From: Nocardia goodfellowii
GTDB lineage: Bacteria; Actinomycetota; Actinomycetes; Mycobacteriales; Mycobacteriaceae
Direction of reading: 5' to 3'
DNA: 64,000 bases
NCBI RefSeq assembly: GCF_017875645.1
Contig: NZ_JAGGMR010000001.1
Span: 2,790,001-2,854,000 of the forward strand
Below are positions 36,561 to 45,883 of the stretch, piece after piece (position 1 is the first letter of the stretch; the number at the start of each line of letters is the position of its first letter). The translations under genes were made by a program, and so were the position numbers. Under the pieces are notes generated by a model that ran no database searches, was not told the origin of the DNA, and saw nothing but the letters and a program-made list of their open reading frames with translations.

Positions 36561-38285
36561 ATGTCCGACCGCACTGGGTCCACCCACCCCGCCGGCTGCG
36601 TCGACTGCCGACCCCCGTGCGGCGCCCGCCCCGTCTCCGCGCCGCGCGGCAGCGAACTGACCACCCTCGGCTGGCAGCAGGAGGGTGCCTTGCGCATGCT
36701 GATGAACAACCTCGATCCCGAGGTCGCCGAGCATCCCGACAGCCTCGTCGTCTACGGCGGCACCGGGCGCGCGACCCGCAGCTGGGCGGCCTTCGACGCC
36801 ATGGTGCGCACGCTGAAGACGCTGAAGTCGGACGAGACCATGCTGGTGCAGTCCGGCAAGCCGGTCGGCGTGTTCCGCACCAGCGAATGGGCCCCGCGAG
36901 TACTCATCGCCAACTCCAATCTCGTTGGCGACTGGGCGAATTGGGAAGAGTTCCGCCGGCTCGAGGAGCTCGGCCTCACCATGTACGGCCAGATGACCGC
37001 CGGGTCCTGGATCTACATCGGCACGCAAGGCATCCTGCAGGGCACCTATGAAACCTTCGGCGCGGTCGCCCGCAAGCTCGCGGCGGCGGGCCGGGGGAGC
37101 GGGACGCTCGCGGGCACCATCACACTCACCGCCGGGCTCGGCGGGATGGGCGGCGCGCAACCGCTGGCCGTCACGATGAACGAGGGCGTCGCGATCTGCG
37201 TCGACTGCGACGTCACCCGCATCGACCGCCGGATCGCGCACAAGTACCTCGACACCAAGGCCGAGGATCTGGAACACGCGCTGCGGCTGGCGATCGAGGC
37301 CCGAGATGCCCGGCGGCCGTTGTCCATCGGCGTCGAAGGCAATGCCGCGGAGCTCTTCCCGCGCCTGCTCGCCATGGGCGCGCCCATCGACATCGTCACC
37401 GACCAGACCTCGGCGCACGACCCGCTGTCCTACCTGCCCGCCGGAATTCCGTTCGCCGACATGAAGGCCGCGGCCGAGCGGGATCCGGACCTGTTCACCA
37501 AGCAGGCGCGGGAGTCGATGGCGCGCCACGTCGAAGCCATGGTCGGTTTCATGGACGCGGGCGCCGAGGTCTTCGATTACGGCAACTCCATTCGGGACGA
37601 GGCTCGAAAAGGCGGCTACGCCAGGGCTTTCGAGTTTCCCGGCTTCGTTCCCGCCTACATTCGGCCGCTGTTCGAGGAAGGGCTCGGCCCGTTCCGCTGG
37701 GCGGCGCTCTCGGGCGACCCGAAGGACATCGCCGCGACCGACAAGGCCATCCTGGAGCTGTTCCCGGAGAACGAGCACCTGCGTCGCTGGATCGAAATGG
37801 CCGGGGAGAAAGTCGCTTTCGAAGGCCTCCCGGCACGCATCTGCTGGCTCGGTTACGGCGAACGTCACCTGGCGGGCCTGAAGTTCAACGAGATGGTGGC
37901 CTCCGGCGAACTGTCCGCGCCCGTGGCGATCGGCCGCGATCACCTGGACTCCGGGTCGGTCGCCTCGCCCTACCGGGAAACCGAGGCCATGCTCGACGGC
38001 TCGGACGCCATCGCCGACTGGCCCCTGCTCAACGCCCTGGTCAACACGGCCTCCGGCGCGTCGTGGGTGTCGATCCACCACGGCGGCGGGGTCGGCATGG
38101 GACGCTCCATCCACGCCGGTCAGGTGTGCATCGCCGATGGCACCGAGCTGGCGGCGGAAAAGATCACCCGAGTGCTGACCAACGACCCCGGGATGGGCGT
38201 CATCCGGCACGTCGACGCGGGCTACGAGCACGCGGCCGATGTCGCGCGGGAACGTGGCGTTCGCGTCCCCATGACGGAAGGCTGA
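36561..38285 (+). CDS. hutU: urocanate hydratase
   Basis: 574 residues, close to the usual 550-560 with a proline/Cys-rich N-terminal extension (CVDCRPPCG). Converts urocanate to imidazolonepropionate using tightly bound NAD. Seen: [11 protein letters not shown], the NAD site [23 protein letters not shown]-like [30 protein letters not shown] with the catalytic-site Cys, and [15 protein letters not shown] lies 9 bases before the ATG. Second gene of the hut operon, 46 bases after the permease. Confidence 0.97.
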   Translation: MSDRTGSTHPAGCVDCRPPCGARPVSAPRGSELTTLGWQQEGALRMLMNNLDPEVAEHPDSLVVYGGTGRATRSWAAFDAMVRTLKTLKSDETMLVQSGKPVGVFRTSEWAPRVLIANSNLVGDWANWEEFRRLEELGLTMYGQMTAGSWIYIGTQGILQGTYETFGAVARKLAAAGRGSGTLAGTITLTAGLGGMGGAQPLAVTMNEGVAICVDCDVTRIDRRIAHKYLDTKAEDLEHALRLAIEARDARRPLSIGVEGNAAELFPRLLAMGAPIDIVTDQTSAHDPLSYLPAGIPFADMKAAAERDPDLFTKQARESMARHVEAMVGFMDAGAEVFDYGNSIRDEARKGGYARAFEFPGFVPAYIRPLFEEGLGPFRWAALSGDPKDIAATDKAILELFPENEHLRRWIEMAGEKVAFEGLPARICWLGYGERHLAGLKFNEMVASGELSAPVAIGRDHLDSGSVASPYRETEAMLDGSDAIADWPLLNALVNTASGASWVSIHHGGGVGMGRSIHAGQVCIADGTELAAEKITRVLTNDPGMGVIRHVDAGYEHAADVARERGVRVPMTEG

Positions 38286-38288
38286 GCT

Positions 38289-39467
38289 GTGTCGGTGCTG
38301 CTGACCAATATCGGCACGCTGGTAACCAACGATCCCGGTCACGGCGTGGGCGCGTTGGGGGTGCTGCATGACGCCGCCCTCGTTTTCGACGGCGACGCAG
38401 TCGCGTGGGTGGGTGCCGCGGCGCAAGCGCCGGACGCGGACACGCGGCACGACATGGGTGGCGCGGCGGTGCTGCCGGGCTTCGTCGAAAGTCACGCGCA
38501 TCTGGTGTTCGCCGGTGATCGGGCCGAGGAGTTCGGCGCGCGCATGGCCGGAAAGCCGTATGCCGCAGGCGGTATCCGTACGACCATCGCCGCTACCCGC
38601 GACGCCACCGACGATCAGCTGCGCGCCACCGTGCGGCGGCTGCTGGACGAATCGTTGCGCTCGGGCAGCACCACCGTCGAAATCAAGAGCGGCTATGGGC
38701 AATCGGTGCCGAGTGAGCTGCGCAGTGTGCGGATCGCCGCCGAATTCACCGACGAGGTGACCCTCCTGGCGGCCCACGTGCCGCCGCCGGAGTACGCGGG
38801 CCGGACCGACGACTACGTCGCGATGGTGTGTTCGGAGATGGTCGATGTCTGTGCGCCGCACGCCAAATGGATCGATGTGTTCTGCGAGCAGGGCGCATTC
38901 GATCGGGATCAGGCCGACGCAGTGCTCACCGCCGGGGCGGCGGCGGGATTGATCCCGCGCGTGCACGGCAACCAGCTGCACCAAGGTCCGGGCGTACAGG
39001 TGGCCGTGGCGCACAACGCCGCCTCGGTCGACCACGTGGCACATGTCAGCCAGGCCGATATCGACGCCCTCGCGGCAAGTTCGACCGTGGCGACGGTATT
39101 GCCCGCAGCCGACTTCTGCACGCGCAACACCTATCCCGACGCGCGCGCACTGATCGACGCGGGCGTCACGGTGGCGCTCGGCGCGGACTGCAACCCCGGC
39201 ACGTCGTACACGACCAGCATCCCCTTCTGCATCGCCTTGGCCGTGCGCGATCTGCACATGACACCGGAAGAAGCGGTGTGGGCAGCGACCGCGGGCGGCG
39301 CACGCGCCCTGCGCCGAGACGACATCGGCGCGCTCGCCCCCGGCAAACGTGCCGACGCGATAGTTCTGGACGCGCCGTCCTACCTGCACCTCGCCTACCG
39401 GCCGGGGGTGCCGCTGGTACGTCAGGTCTGGCGGGGCGGTGCGGTTGCGACGCGATGGGAGGCTTGA
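38289..39467 (+). CDS. hutI: imidazolonepropionase
   Basis: 392 residues, amidohydrolase fold. Opens the imidazolone ring to N-formimidoyl-glutamate. Metal ligands: [16 protein letters not shown] (H-x-H, about residues 67-69), HGNQLH, VDHVAHV and the Asp in [12 protein letters not shown] start 3 bases after hutU, so the two are coupled. Confidence 0.96.
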   Translation: MSVLLTNIGTLVTNDPGHGVGALGVLHDAALVFDGDAVAWVGAAAQAPDADTRHDMGGAAVLPGFVESHAHLVFAGDRAEEFGARMAGKPYAAGGIRTTIAATRDATDDQLRATVRRLLDESLRSGSTTVEIKSGYGQSVPSELRSVRIAAEFTDEVTLLAAHVPPPEYAGRTDDYVAMVCSEMVDVCAPHAKWIDVFCEQGAFDRDQADAVLTAGAAAGLIPRVHGNQLHQGPGVQVAVAHNAASVDHVAHVSQADIDALAASSTVATVLPAADFCTRNTYPDARALIDAGVTVALGADCNPGTSYTTSIPFCIALAVRDLHMTPEEAVWAATAGGARALRRDDIGALAPGKRADAIVLDAPSYLHLAYRPGVPLVRQVWRGGAVATRWEA

Positions 39468-39468
39468 A

Positions 39469-39798
39469 ATGAGCGGTAAGGCAGAGGAATTGAGTGGAGC
39501 GCCTCAGGCCGCAGCCGTGTTGGAGGGGTTGAGTGTGGCCGCGTCTGATGGGTTGATGAAGGTTCTGTTCGACGGTCCGGCGGTGGCTGTGATGGGCGGT
39601 AGGGCACGCGATTTCAGCAAAATGGGCTCGGCTGCGGTCGTGTCGAGGGGGCCGGGTGTGGCTGTATGTGGCGGTCCGGCGTTGGCCGTGTGCGATGGTC
39701 CGATGGCGGCTGTATGTGACGGTCCGGCGGTGGGCGGGTGCGATGGTGGGACTGCGGACGCGCGTCCCGGCGCTCAGGCCGCCGAGGTGCGCTGGTGA
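39469..39798 (+). CDS. repeat-rich hypothetical protein between hutI and hutG
   Basis: 109 residues. Residues about 55-100 are a degenerate repeat of G-G/D-P-x-x-AVC units (GPGVAVCGGPALAVCDGPMAAVCDGP), with DNA-level near-repeats of GCTGTATGTGRCGGTCCG. No fold or family recognised. ATG one base after the hutI stop; its own stop overlaps the GTG of hutG (GTGA), so ribosomes may pass through it. It could be a spacer grown by slippage instead of a functional protein. Confidence 0.45.
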   Translation: MSGKAEELSGAPQAAAVLEGLSVAASDGLMKVLFDGPAVAVMGGRARDFSKMGSAAVVSRGPGVAVCGGPALAVCDGPMAAVCDGPAVGGCDGGTADARPGAQAAEVRW

Positions 39799-40745
39799 GC
39801 GGGGCTGGGGCAGCGACGCCGTGGACGGGTCGGGTCGATGGTGCCACCGACGAACATCTGCGGTGGCATCAAGTGGTGGAGGCCTTTTCGGAATCAGCGG
39901 AGGTTGGGGCCTGCGTCTTCATCGGTTTCGCCAGTGACGAAGGTGTGCGGCGGAACAAAGGCCGGCCGGGTGCGGCCGCTGGGCCCGGTGCGCTGCGTGG
40001 TGCGCTGGCGTCCATGGCGCTGCCCACCCCGCTGCGCGCCTACGATGCGGGCGATATCGAGGTCACCGACGGCAAGCTGGAGGCCGGGCAGGGCGCGCTC
40101 GCCACGGCGGTGTGCGCCGCACTCGACGCAGGGCACTTTCCGATCGTCCTCGGCGGCGGTCATGAGGTCGCGTTCGGCACCTATCTCGGTCTGGCTCGGT
40201 CCGCGCGGCGCACCACGGAGACCCGCCTCGGCATCCTCAATCTGGACGCACATTTCGACCTGCGGGCCGATCCGGTACCGAGCTCGGGCACACCGTTCCG
40301 GCAAATCGCGGAGCGGGAACAGGCGCAAGGCAGCGCCTGGCAGTACTCGGTGATCGGCATCAGTCAACCGAGCAACACCGCGGCGCTGTTCGATACCGCC
40401 CGCCGCCTCGGAGTGCGGTACCTGCTCGACGATGATTGCGGCACCGGCACTCTCGCCTCGGTGCTGGATTTCGTGGACGACTTCCTGGCCTCGGTCGATC
40501 AGGTCTACCTCACGATCGACCTCGACGTACTGCCCGCCGCGGTGGCCCCGGGCGTCAGCGCCCCGGCCGCCTACGGCGTCCCACTGGAAACGATCCAGGC
40601 GATCACCGACCGCATCGCTGACAGCGGCAAACTCGCTGTTTGCGATGTAGCCGAACTGAATCCGTCGCTCGACATCGACAACCGCACCGCCCGCACCGCC
40701 GCCCGCCTACTGCACCGCATCGCCACCCGCCGGATGGTCGGCTGA
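39795..40745 (+). CDS. hutG: formimidoylglutamase
   Basis: 316 residues, arginase/ureohydrolase fold; releases formamide and glutamate. Mn-binding motifs: LGGGHEVAFG, NLDAHFDLR, and TIDLDVLPAAVAPGVSAPA. GTG start overlaps the preceding ORF. A long in-frame upstream extension is arginine-rich and was rejected. Last gene of the hut operon. Confidence 0.94.
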   Translation: MSGAGAATPWTGRVDGATDEHLRWHQVVEAFSESAEVGACVFIGFASDEGVRRNKGRPGAAAGPGALRGALASMALPTPLRAYDAGDIEVTDGKLEAGQGALATAVCAALDAGHFPIVLGGGHEVAFGTYLGLARSARRTTETRLGILNLDAHFDLRADPVPSSGTPFRQIAEREQAQGSAWQYSVIGISQPSNTAALFDTARRLGVRYLLDDDCGTGTLASVLDFVDDFLASVDQVYLTIDLDVLPAAVAPGVSAPAAYGVPLETIQAITDRIADSGKLAVCDVAELNPSLDIDNRTARTAARLLHRIATRRMVG

Positions 40746-40884
40746 TCGTCAGCAGCGGACGGCCGACTACCGTCAGCGCCGGCCGACGCGGCGAGCCCCA
40801 CCGGGCACATGCCGCCTCCAATCGGCTGCGCGAGCCTGCCGGGCCTCGACAGGAGGCTGACACCGTCGTCGCGACGAGTTGCGT

Positions 40885-40970
40885 ATGCGCATGATCGGCG
40901 TAACCCCGAAGTTCCGGATGCGCATGATCGGCCTACACCCAAAGTTGCATGCGCATGATCTGGCGTACCC
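40885..40970 (+). repeat. three direct repeats of ATGCGCATGATC
   Basis: Copies start at 40885, 40918 and 40949 (spacings 33 and 31), each followed by a G/C-rich GGC-x-TA and a C-run. Each begins with the 8-bp palindrome ATGCGCAT. They lie between the convergent ends of hutG and the zinc ABC ATPase gene. Not a CRISPR: only three units, short and unevenly spaced. Confidence 0.6.
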
Positions 40971-40976
40971 CCGTTC

Positions 40977-41678
40977 TCAGGGGACGGCGGCCACTGCCAG
41001 GCGCCCGCCGAGAACTTCGTCCGGCGTGCCCGCCGCGATGAGCCGCCCGTCGCGCAGATGCAAGCAGTGGTCGGCGCGTGCGGCCTCGTCGAGGTCGTGG
41101 GTTGCTTGGACGACGGTCACGCCTTCGGCGCGGATTTCCGCGATACAGCGCGAAATGACCTCCTGCGCATCGGAATCCAGGCCGGCGGCCGGTTCGTCGA
41201 GTAGCAACAGCTGGGATTCCTGAGCCAGGGCTTGGGCCAGGAGCGTGCGTTGGCGCTGGCCGCCGGACAGGGTGTCCAGGCGTCGTGCGGCAAGCGTGGT
41301 GATGTCGAGCCGGGCCATGCACGCTGCCACCAGTTCGTGGTCGGCGCGGGTCAGCCGGCGCCATGGTCCGCGCACGCCCCAGCGCCCCATCGCCACTGTT
41401 TCGCGCACGGTCAGCGGGAGCGTGGTGGGGACGGCGGTGTGCTGAACGACGAACGCGGGACGCCCGCGGACCGTCCGCTGCATCGTCCCGGACCGTGGTG
41501 CCAGGACCCCGGCAAGCACGCTGAGCAGGGTCGATTTGCCCGAACCGTTCGGACCGATCAGTGCTGTGACCTCGGCGCTGGGGATGGTGGCCGTGACCTC
41601 GTGCAGCACCGGGGCCCCGGCGTAACCCGCGCTCACTCCGCTCAGCTCGATCGCGGCGGCGGGCGATTTGTGTTCCAT
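40977..41678 (-). CDS. aztA: zinc ABC transporter ATP-binding protein AztA
   Basis: 233 residues. Walker A GPNGSGKST (about 42-50), Q-loop VVQHTA, signature LSGGQRQR (about 138), Walker B LLLLDEPAAGLD and switch His THDLDEA. Family: ATPases of zinc/manganese ZnuC/AztA transporters. Divergent from its permease gene over a Zur-type box. GTGAGGTGAC upstream of the ATG gives a plausible ribosome site. Confidence 0.88.
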   Translation of the reverse strand: MEHKSPAAAIELSGVSAGYAGAPVLHEVTATIPSAEVTALIGPNGSGKSTLLSVLAGVLAPRSGTMQRTVRGRPAFVVQHTAVPTTLPLTVRETVAMGRWGVRGPWRRLTRADHELVAACMARLDITTLAARRLDTLSGGQRQRTLLAQALAQESQLLLLDEPAAGLDSDAQEVISRCIAEIRAEGVTVVQATHDLDEAARADHCLHLRDGRLIAAGTPDEVLGGRLAVAAVP

Positions 41679-41689
41679 GTCACCTCACT

Positions 41690-41709
41690 TGTAACGATAA
41701 TCGTTTTCA
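41690..41709. promoter_or_regulatory. Zur/Fur-type box between divergent azt genes
   Basis: AACGAT-A-ATCGTT is a 13-bp dyad in an AT-rich stretch ending TTTTCA, similar to the actinobacterial Zur consensus with its AATGATTTTCA-like half. It lies 12 bases before aztA and 18 before the permease gene, so zinc-loaded Zur would shut both. Confidence 0.7.
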
Positions 41710-41726
41710 TCATAGTGTGTCGCGAC

Positions 41727-43715
41727 ATGGAGTGGCTGGTGGACCCGTTCGAGGTGGCTTTCGTGCAACGGGCGTTGTGGGGTGGGCTGCTCGTCTCCTG
41801 CATCTGCGCACTGGCGGGGACGTGGGTGGTGGTGCGCGGCATGGCCTTCCTCGGGGATGCGATGGCGCACGGGATGCTGCCCGGGGTGGCGGTGGCCGCG
41901 TTGCTCGGCGGAAATCTGCTGCTGGGTGCGGCGATCAGCTGTGGCGCAATGGCTTTCGGTGTGTCGGTGCTGACCCGTAATCGCCGCTTCTCGGCGGATA
42001 CCGGAATCGGATTGCTGTTCGTGGGGATGCTGGCGCTCGGCGTGATCATCGTGTCGCGCTCGGATTCCTTCGCGGTGGACCTGACCGCGTTCCTGTTCGG
42101 TGACGTATTGGGCGTGCGCGCAAGCGATCTCGGATTCCTGGTCGTGGCACTGGTCCTCGCGATCGCGGTGGCGGCCCTCGGGCACCGCGCCTTCGTGGCG
42201 CTCGCCTTCGATCCGCGCAAGGCGCACACCCTGGGATTGCGGCCGAAGGCGGCGCAGGTCGCCCTGGTGGGTCTGGTGACGCTGGCGATCGTCGCGTCGT
42301 TCCATGTGGTCGGCACGCTGCTGGTATTCGGTCTGCTGATCGCGCCGCCGGCGGCGGCGACGTTCTGGGCCGATCGAATCCCCTGGATCATGGGCCTCGC
42401 TGCGCTGTTCGGCGGGGTCTCCACCTTCGCCGGTCTACTCATTTCGTGGCATGCGCAGACCGCCGCGGGCGCCACCATCGCGATCGTCGCGGTCGGGTTG
42501 TTCTTCCTCTCCGCGATCGTCTCGGCGCTGCGGGATCGGTTGCGCCGCTCGGGGACCGGCGCGGCGGTGCTCGCCGCCGTGGTGGCGGTTCCGCTGGTCG
42601 GCTGCGGGACCGGGGAAGCCCCGAGCGAGCCGGTGGCCACCGAAACGCCGCACGGATACGTCGAGGGGGCCGAGGAGACCGCCGACGCCCAATCGCGGTT
42701 GATTCTCGCCGATCAGGGCACCGGAGCGATTCGAGTGCTGGACCTGATCACCGAGAAGGTCACCGAGGCAGGCAAGGCGGAGGGCGCACAGCGTCTGGTC
42801 GGTGATGGCCGATACGGCTACGCGGGCGTGGGGGATTCGGTGCGAATCACCGACGGCGGCGCGTGGACGGTCGATCACGATGACCACGTGCACTACTACC
42901 GCGCACCCGTTCGCGAAGCGGGTTCGATTGCGGGCGGGCGCATTACGGCCGTGCACAGTGACAAGTCCGTCGTGGCCGTCGCCTTCGACCACGGCGCGAC
43001 GGTGCTGCTGGATCGGTCCGAGCTCGACAAGGGAACCGTCAAAGAGCTGCGCCGGATCGATGACGGCCTGGCCGTCCCGTACGCCGAGAGCCTGGTGGTG
43101 GCCGGGCAGGCGGGCCGGGTGGATGTCCGTTCCCGCGAAGGCGGCCCTGTCACCACCCTTGCCGAACCCTGTGCCGCCCCGCGCGGCCAAACGGTGACGC
43201 GCCGCGGCGTCGTATTCGGGTGTGCCGACGGCGCTTTGGTAGTGCGCAAGCAGGAGGACGGATTCACCGGGGAGAAGATCCCCTATCCGCAACCGGTGCC
43301 GGAGGCCGATCGTGCCACCGAGTTCACCCACCGCCCCGGCAGCACGACATTGACGGCCGCGGCCGGTCAGCGGGGTCTGTGGTCGCTCGACATCCGCAAG
43401 AAGACGTGGCGGCTGGTCCCGCTTGCCGACGTGATCGCGGTGAACACCGCGGGCGAGGGCGCGCCGTTGCTCGCGCTCACCCGCGACGGCGTACTGCACG
43501 GGTTCGACCCCGAAACCGGCGCCCCGACAACACGAACCAAAGTCCTGGCGCAACCGGCCGACACCGCGGCCCTGGTCGTCGACACCGCGCGGGCCTACGT
43601 CAACGACGCATCCGCCCGCGTCGTGCACGAGATCGACTACAACGACAACCTGCGCGTGGCCCGAACATTCAACCTCGACATCGCGCCGACGCTGATGGTG
43701 GAGACCGGTCAATGA
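41727..43715 (+). CDS. zinc ABC permease fused to an AztD-like metallochaperone domain
   Basis: 662 residues in one frame. Residues 1-268 are an ABC-3 permease (about eight helices; GMAFLGDAMAHGMLPG, DVLGVRASDL, FHVVGTLLVFGLLIAPPAAA). Residues 270-293 look like a lipoprotein signal: basic RDRLRRS, a hydrophobic run and lipobox LVGC (Cys293). Residues 300-662 are an AztD-type beta-propeller related to the protein at 44645. The signal would act as an extra helix and place the propeller outside the cell. Cleavage at Cys293, or an internal TTG start at 42540, could yield two proteins. Overlaps aztC (ATGA). Confidence 0.82.
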   Translation: MEWLVDPFEVAFVQRALWGGLLVSCICALAGTWVVVRGMAFLGDAMAHGMLPGVAVAALLGGNLLLGAAISCGAMAFGVSVLTRNRRFSADTGIGLLFVGMLALGVIIVSRSDSFAVDLTAFLFGDVLGVRASDLGFLVVALVLAIAVAALGHRAFVALAFDPRKAHTLGLRPKAAQVALVGLVTLAIVASFHVVGTLLVFGLLIAPPAAATFWADRIPWIMGLAALFGGVSTFAGLLISWHAQTAAGATIAIVAVGLFFLSAIVSALRDRLRRSGTGAAVLAAVVAVPLVGCGTGEAPSEPVATETPHGYVEGAEETADAQSRLILADQGTGAIRVLDLITEKVTEAGKAEGAQRLVGDGRYGYAGVGDSVRITDGGAWTVDHDDHVHYYRAPVREAGSIAGGRITAVHSDKSVVAVAFDHGATVLLDRSELDKGTVKELRRIDDGLAVPYAESLVVAGQAGRVDVRSREGGPVTTLAEPCAAPRGQTVTRRGVVFGCADGALVVRKQEDGFTGEKIPYPQPVPEADRATEFTHRPGSTTLTAAAGQRGLWSLDIRKKTWRLVPLADVIAVNTAGEGAPLLALTRDGVLHGFDPETGAPTTRTKVLAQPADTAALVVDTARAYVNDASARVVHEIDYNDNLRVARTFNLDIAPTLMVETGQ

Positions 43716-44629
43716 GAACCTTTATTCGCGTAATCGCTTGTCTGGCAGTATTTCTGCCCGTACTGAGCGCCTGTTCCGGGGATAGCGGTGACCGCAAGGG
43801 CATCGTCGTCACCACGAACATCCTCGGCGATCTCACTCGCGGCATCGTCGGCGACGCGGCGCCGGTGACGGTGTTCATGCCCGCGGGCGCCGACCCGCAC
43901 TCCTTCGCCATCTCCGCCCGCCAGGCCGCCGAGATCGAACAGGCCGCACTGGTCGTGCACAACGGCCTCGGCCTGGAGGAGGGCGTCGCGCGCAATGTCG
44001 CCGCCGCCGTCGAAGCCGGTGTGCCCACGCTGTCGGTCGCCGAGAAACTCGACCCGATCAATTACAGCTCCGACGAATCCAAGGGCAAGCCCGATCCGCA
44101 TTTCTGGACCGATCCCAAGCGGGTGCGCACAGCCGTCGAACTGATCAGCGCCCGGGTGCTCGAGGAGGTCGACGGCATCGACGCCGCCGCCGTCCGCACG
44201 CGCACCGAGCGGTACCTGGCCGAGCTCGATCAACTCGACGCCTGGATGACCCAGCAGTTCGCCACCATTCCCGCCGGGAAACGCAAGCTGGTCACCAATC
44301 ACCACGTATTCGGTTATTTCGCACAGCGTTTCGATTTCCAGGTGGTCGGCGCGGTGATCCCCAGCGGCACCACCCTGGCCTCGCCGAGCGCGTCGGATCT
44401 GAGCAACCTGGCCGACGCGATCCGCACCGCGGGCGTCGGCGCGATCTTCGTCGACTCCTCCCAGCCCGACCGTCTGGCGCGCGTCCTGGCCGAACGGGTC
44501 GGCCTGAACGTGCAGGTCATCGGCTTGTACACCGAGTCGCTCACCGAACCGGGCCAGGGCGCCGGCAGCTACCTGGAGATGGCCCGCGCCAATACCGAAG
44601 ACATCGTCCGCGGTCTGACCGCATCGTAG
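43712..44629 (+). CDS. aztC: zinc-binding lipoprotein AztC/ZnuA
   Basis: 305 residues. Signal peptide with lipobox LSAC (Cys about 21). Zinc ligands of cluster A-I receptors: His in GADPHSF, His in PDPHFW, His in TNHHVFGYFA and Asp in IFVDSSQPD. The His-rich loop of ZnuA is short, which fits AztC, where a separate AztD protein hands over zinc. ATG overlaps the fusion gene's stop. Confidence 0.9.
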   Translation: MRTFIRVIACLAVFLPVLSACSGDSGDRKGIVVTTNILGDLTRGIVGDAAPVTVFMPAGADPHSFAISARQAAEIEQAALVVHNGLGLEEGVARNVAAAVEAGVPTLSVAEKLDPINYSSDESKGKPDPHFWTDPKRVRTAVELISARVLEEVDGIDAAAVRTRTERYLAELDQLDAWMTQQFATIPAGKRKLVTNHHVFGYFAQRFDFQVVGAVIPSGTTLASPSASDLSNLADAIRTAGVGAIFVDSSQPDRLARVLAERVGLNVQVIGLYTESLTEPGQGAGSYLEMARANTEDIVRGLTAS

Positions 44630-44644
44630 AAAATGGAGTACCGA

Positions 44645-45811
44645 ATGAATATCCGGTCACGTGCCACCAAAACGGTGGCCCTGTCCGCGCTGGTCGCCTC
44701 GGCGGTCGCCCTGAGTGGTTGCGGCGCAGACGATTCCGACAAGCACGACGGCCATGCGGCCGGCGCCGAGCCGATCGCCCTCACCTATGACGGCGGAATC
44801 CTGGTCCTCGACGGTCAAAGTCTCGAACAGCAGGCCGACGTCAAGCTTGAGGGCTTCAACCGGATCAACCCGGCCGGCGACGACCACCACCTGATGGTCA
44901 CGCACAAGGACACCTTCAAGGTCTTCGACGCCTACGACGGAAAGTTCACCGATATCGAGTTCCCCGCGCCGAAGCCGGGTCACGTGGTGAACCACGCGGG
45001 ACGGACCGTGCTGTTCGCCGACGGTACCGGCGAGACGACCAGCTTCGACTCGGCGAAACTCGAGGCCGGCAAGCCCGAAACCACGACCTACAAGTCCGCG
45101 GCGCCGCACCACGGCGTTTCAGTGGAGTTGGCCAACGGTCACCTGCTCACCACCCTCGGCACCGAGGACAAGCGCATCGGCATCGTGGTGCTGGACAAGG
45201 ATCGCAAGGAGATCGCCCGCAACGAGGACTGCCCGGGCGTGCACGGCGAAGCCACCGCACAGGGTGAGGCCGTGGTGATCGGTTGCCAGACCGGTGTCCT
45301 GGTCTACCGCGACGGCAAGATCACCAAGGTGACCAGTCCGGACGCGTACGGCCGGATCGGTAACCAGGCCGGCACCGATGTCTCCGCGGTCGTGCTCGGC
45401 GACTACAAGAAGGACAAGGACGCCGAACTGGAGCGGCCGACCCAGGTGTCGCTGATCGACACCGCCGCCGGCACCATGAAGCTGGTCGACATCGGGACCA
45501 GTTACACCTTCCGTTCGCTGGGCCGCGGTCCGGCCGGTGAGGCGCTGGTGCTCGGCACCGACGGCAAGATTCACGTGCTCGATCCGGTAGCGGGCACGGT
45601 CACCAAGACGATCCCGGTGCTCGGCACCTGGACCGAGCCGCTGAAGTGGCAGCAGGCGCGCCCGGCGCTGTTCGTGCGCGGCGGCACCGCCTACGTGTCG
45701 GATCCGGCCACCAAGCAGGTGCATCGCATCGACCTCGCCGCGGGCACGGTCGCGGCCAGCGCCACGCTGCCGGCGGCTCCGAACGAGATCAGCGGTGTGG
45801 CCGCCCACTGA
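44645..45811 (+). CDS. aztD: AztD-like zinc metallochaperone
   Basis: 388 residues. Signal peptide with lipobox LSGC (Cys about 25), then the His-rich DKHDGHAAG and, later, a DDHHL. The rest is repeated beta-propeller blades with GG/G-T-D turns. In characterised azt systems AztD binds zinc and transfers it to AztC. GGAG lies 7 bases before this ATG; the ATG four codons upstream has no site. A paralogue is fused to the permease at 41727. Confidence 0.85.
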   Translation: MNIRSRATKTVALSALVASAVALSGCGADDSDKHDGHAAGAEPIALTYDGGILVLDGQSLEQQADVKLEGFNRINPAGDDHHLMVTHKDTFKVFDAYDGKFTDIEFPAPKPGHVVNHAGRTVLFADGTGETTSFDSAKLEAGKPETTTYKSAAPHHGVSVELANGHLLTTLGTEDKRIGIVVLDKDRKEIARNEDCPGVHGEATAQGEAVVIGCQTGVLVYRDGKITKVTSPDAYGRIGNQAGTDVSAVVLGDYKKDKDAELERPTQVSLIDTAAGTMKLVDIGTSYTFRSLGRGPAGEALVLGTDGKIHVLDPVAGTVTKTIPVLGTWTEPLKWQQARPALFVRGGTAYVSDPATKQVHRIDLAAGTVAASATLPAAPNEISGVAAH

Positions 45812-45822
45812 TCGCCGGGGTG

Positions 45823-45850
45823 CGAACCCCGCCGCTTGCGGCGGGGTTCG
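45823..45850 (+). terminator. hairpin terminator of the azt operon
   Basis: Perfect 11-bp stem CGAACCCCGCC / GGCGGGGTTCG with a 6-base loop, 12 bases after the aztD stop. No U-run, which is common in high-GC actinobacteria. Confidence 0.7.
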
Positions 45851-45883
45851 AGCTCGTCGGGCCTATCGGTATAGTTGCCGCGG

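Noticed and set aside
36414..39389. 991-codon open frame on the minus strand opposite hutU and hutI
   Set aside because: Composition is the mirror of third-position GC bias; no motifs or ribosome site, and both plus-strand genes are unmistakable.
40885..40970. Possible short CRISPR array
   Set aside because: Only three units of about 12 conserved bases with uneven spacing, no cas genes and no defined spacers.
41727..43715. Sequencing frameshift as the cause of the permease-propeller fusion
   Set aside because: Both domains read in the same frame with no break in coding character at the junction, and no stop is bypassed; it cannot be fully excluded without reads.
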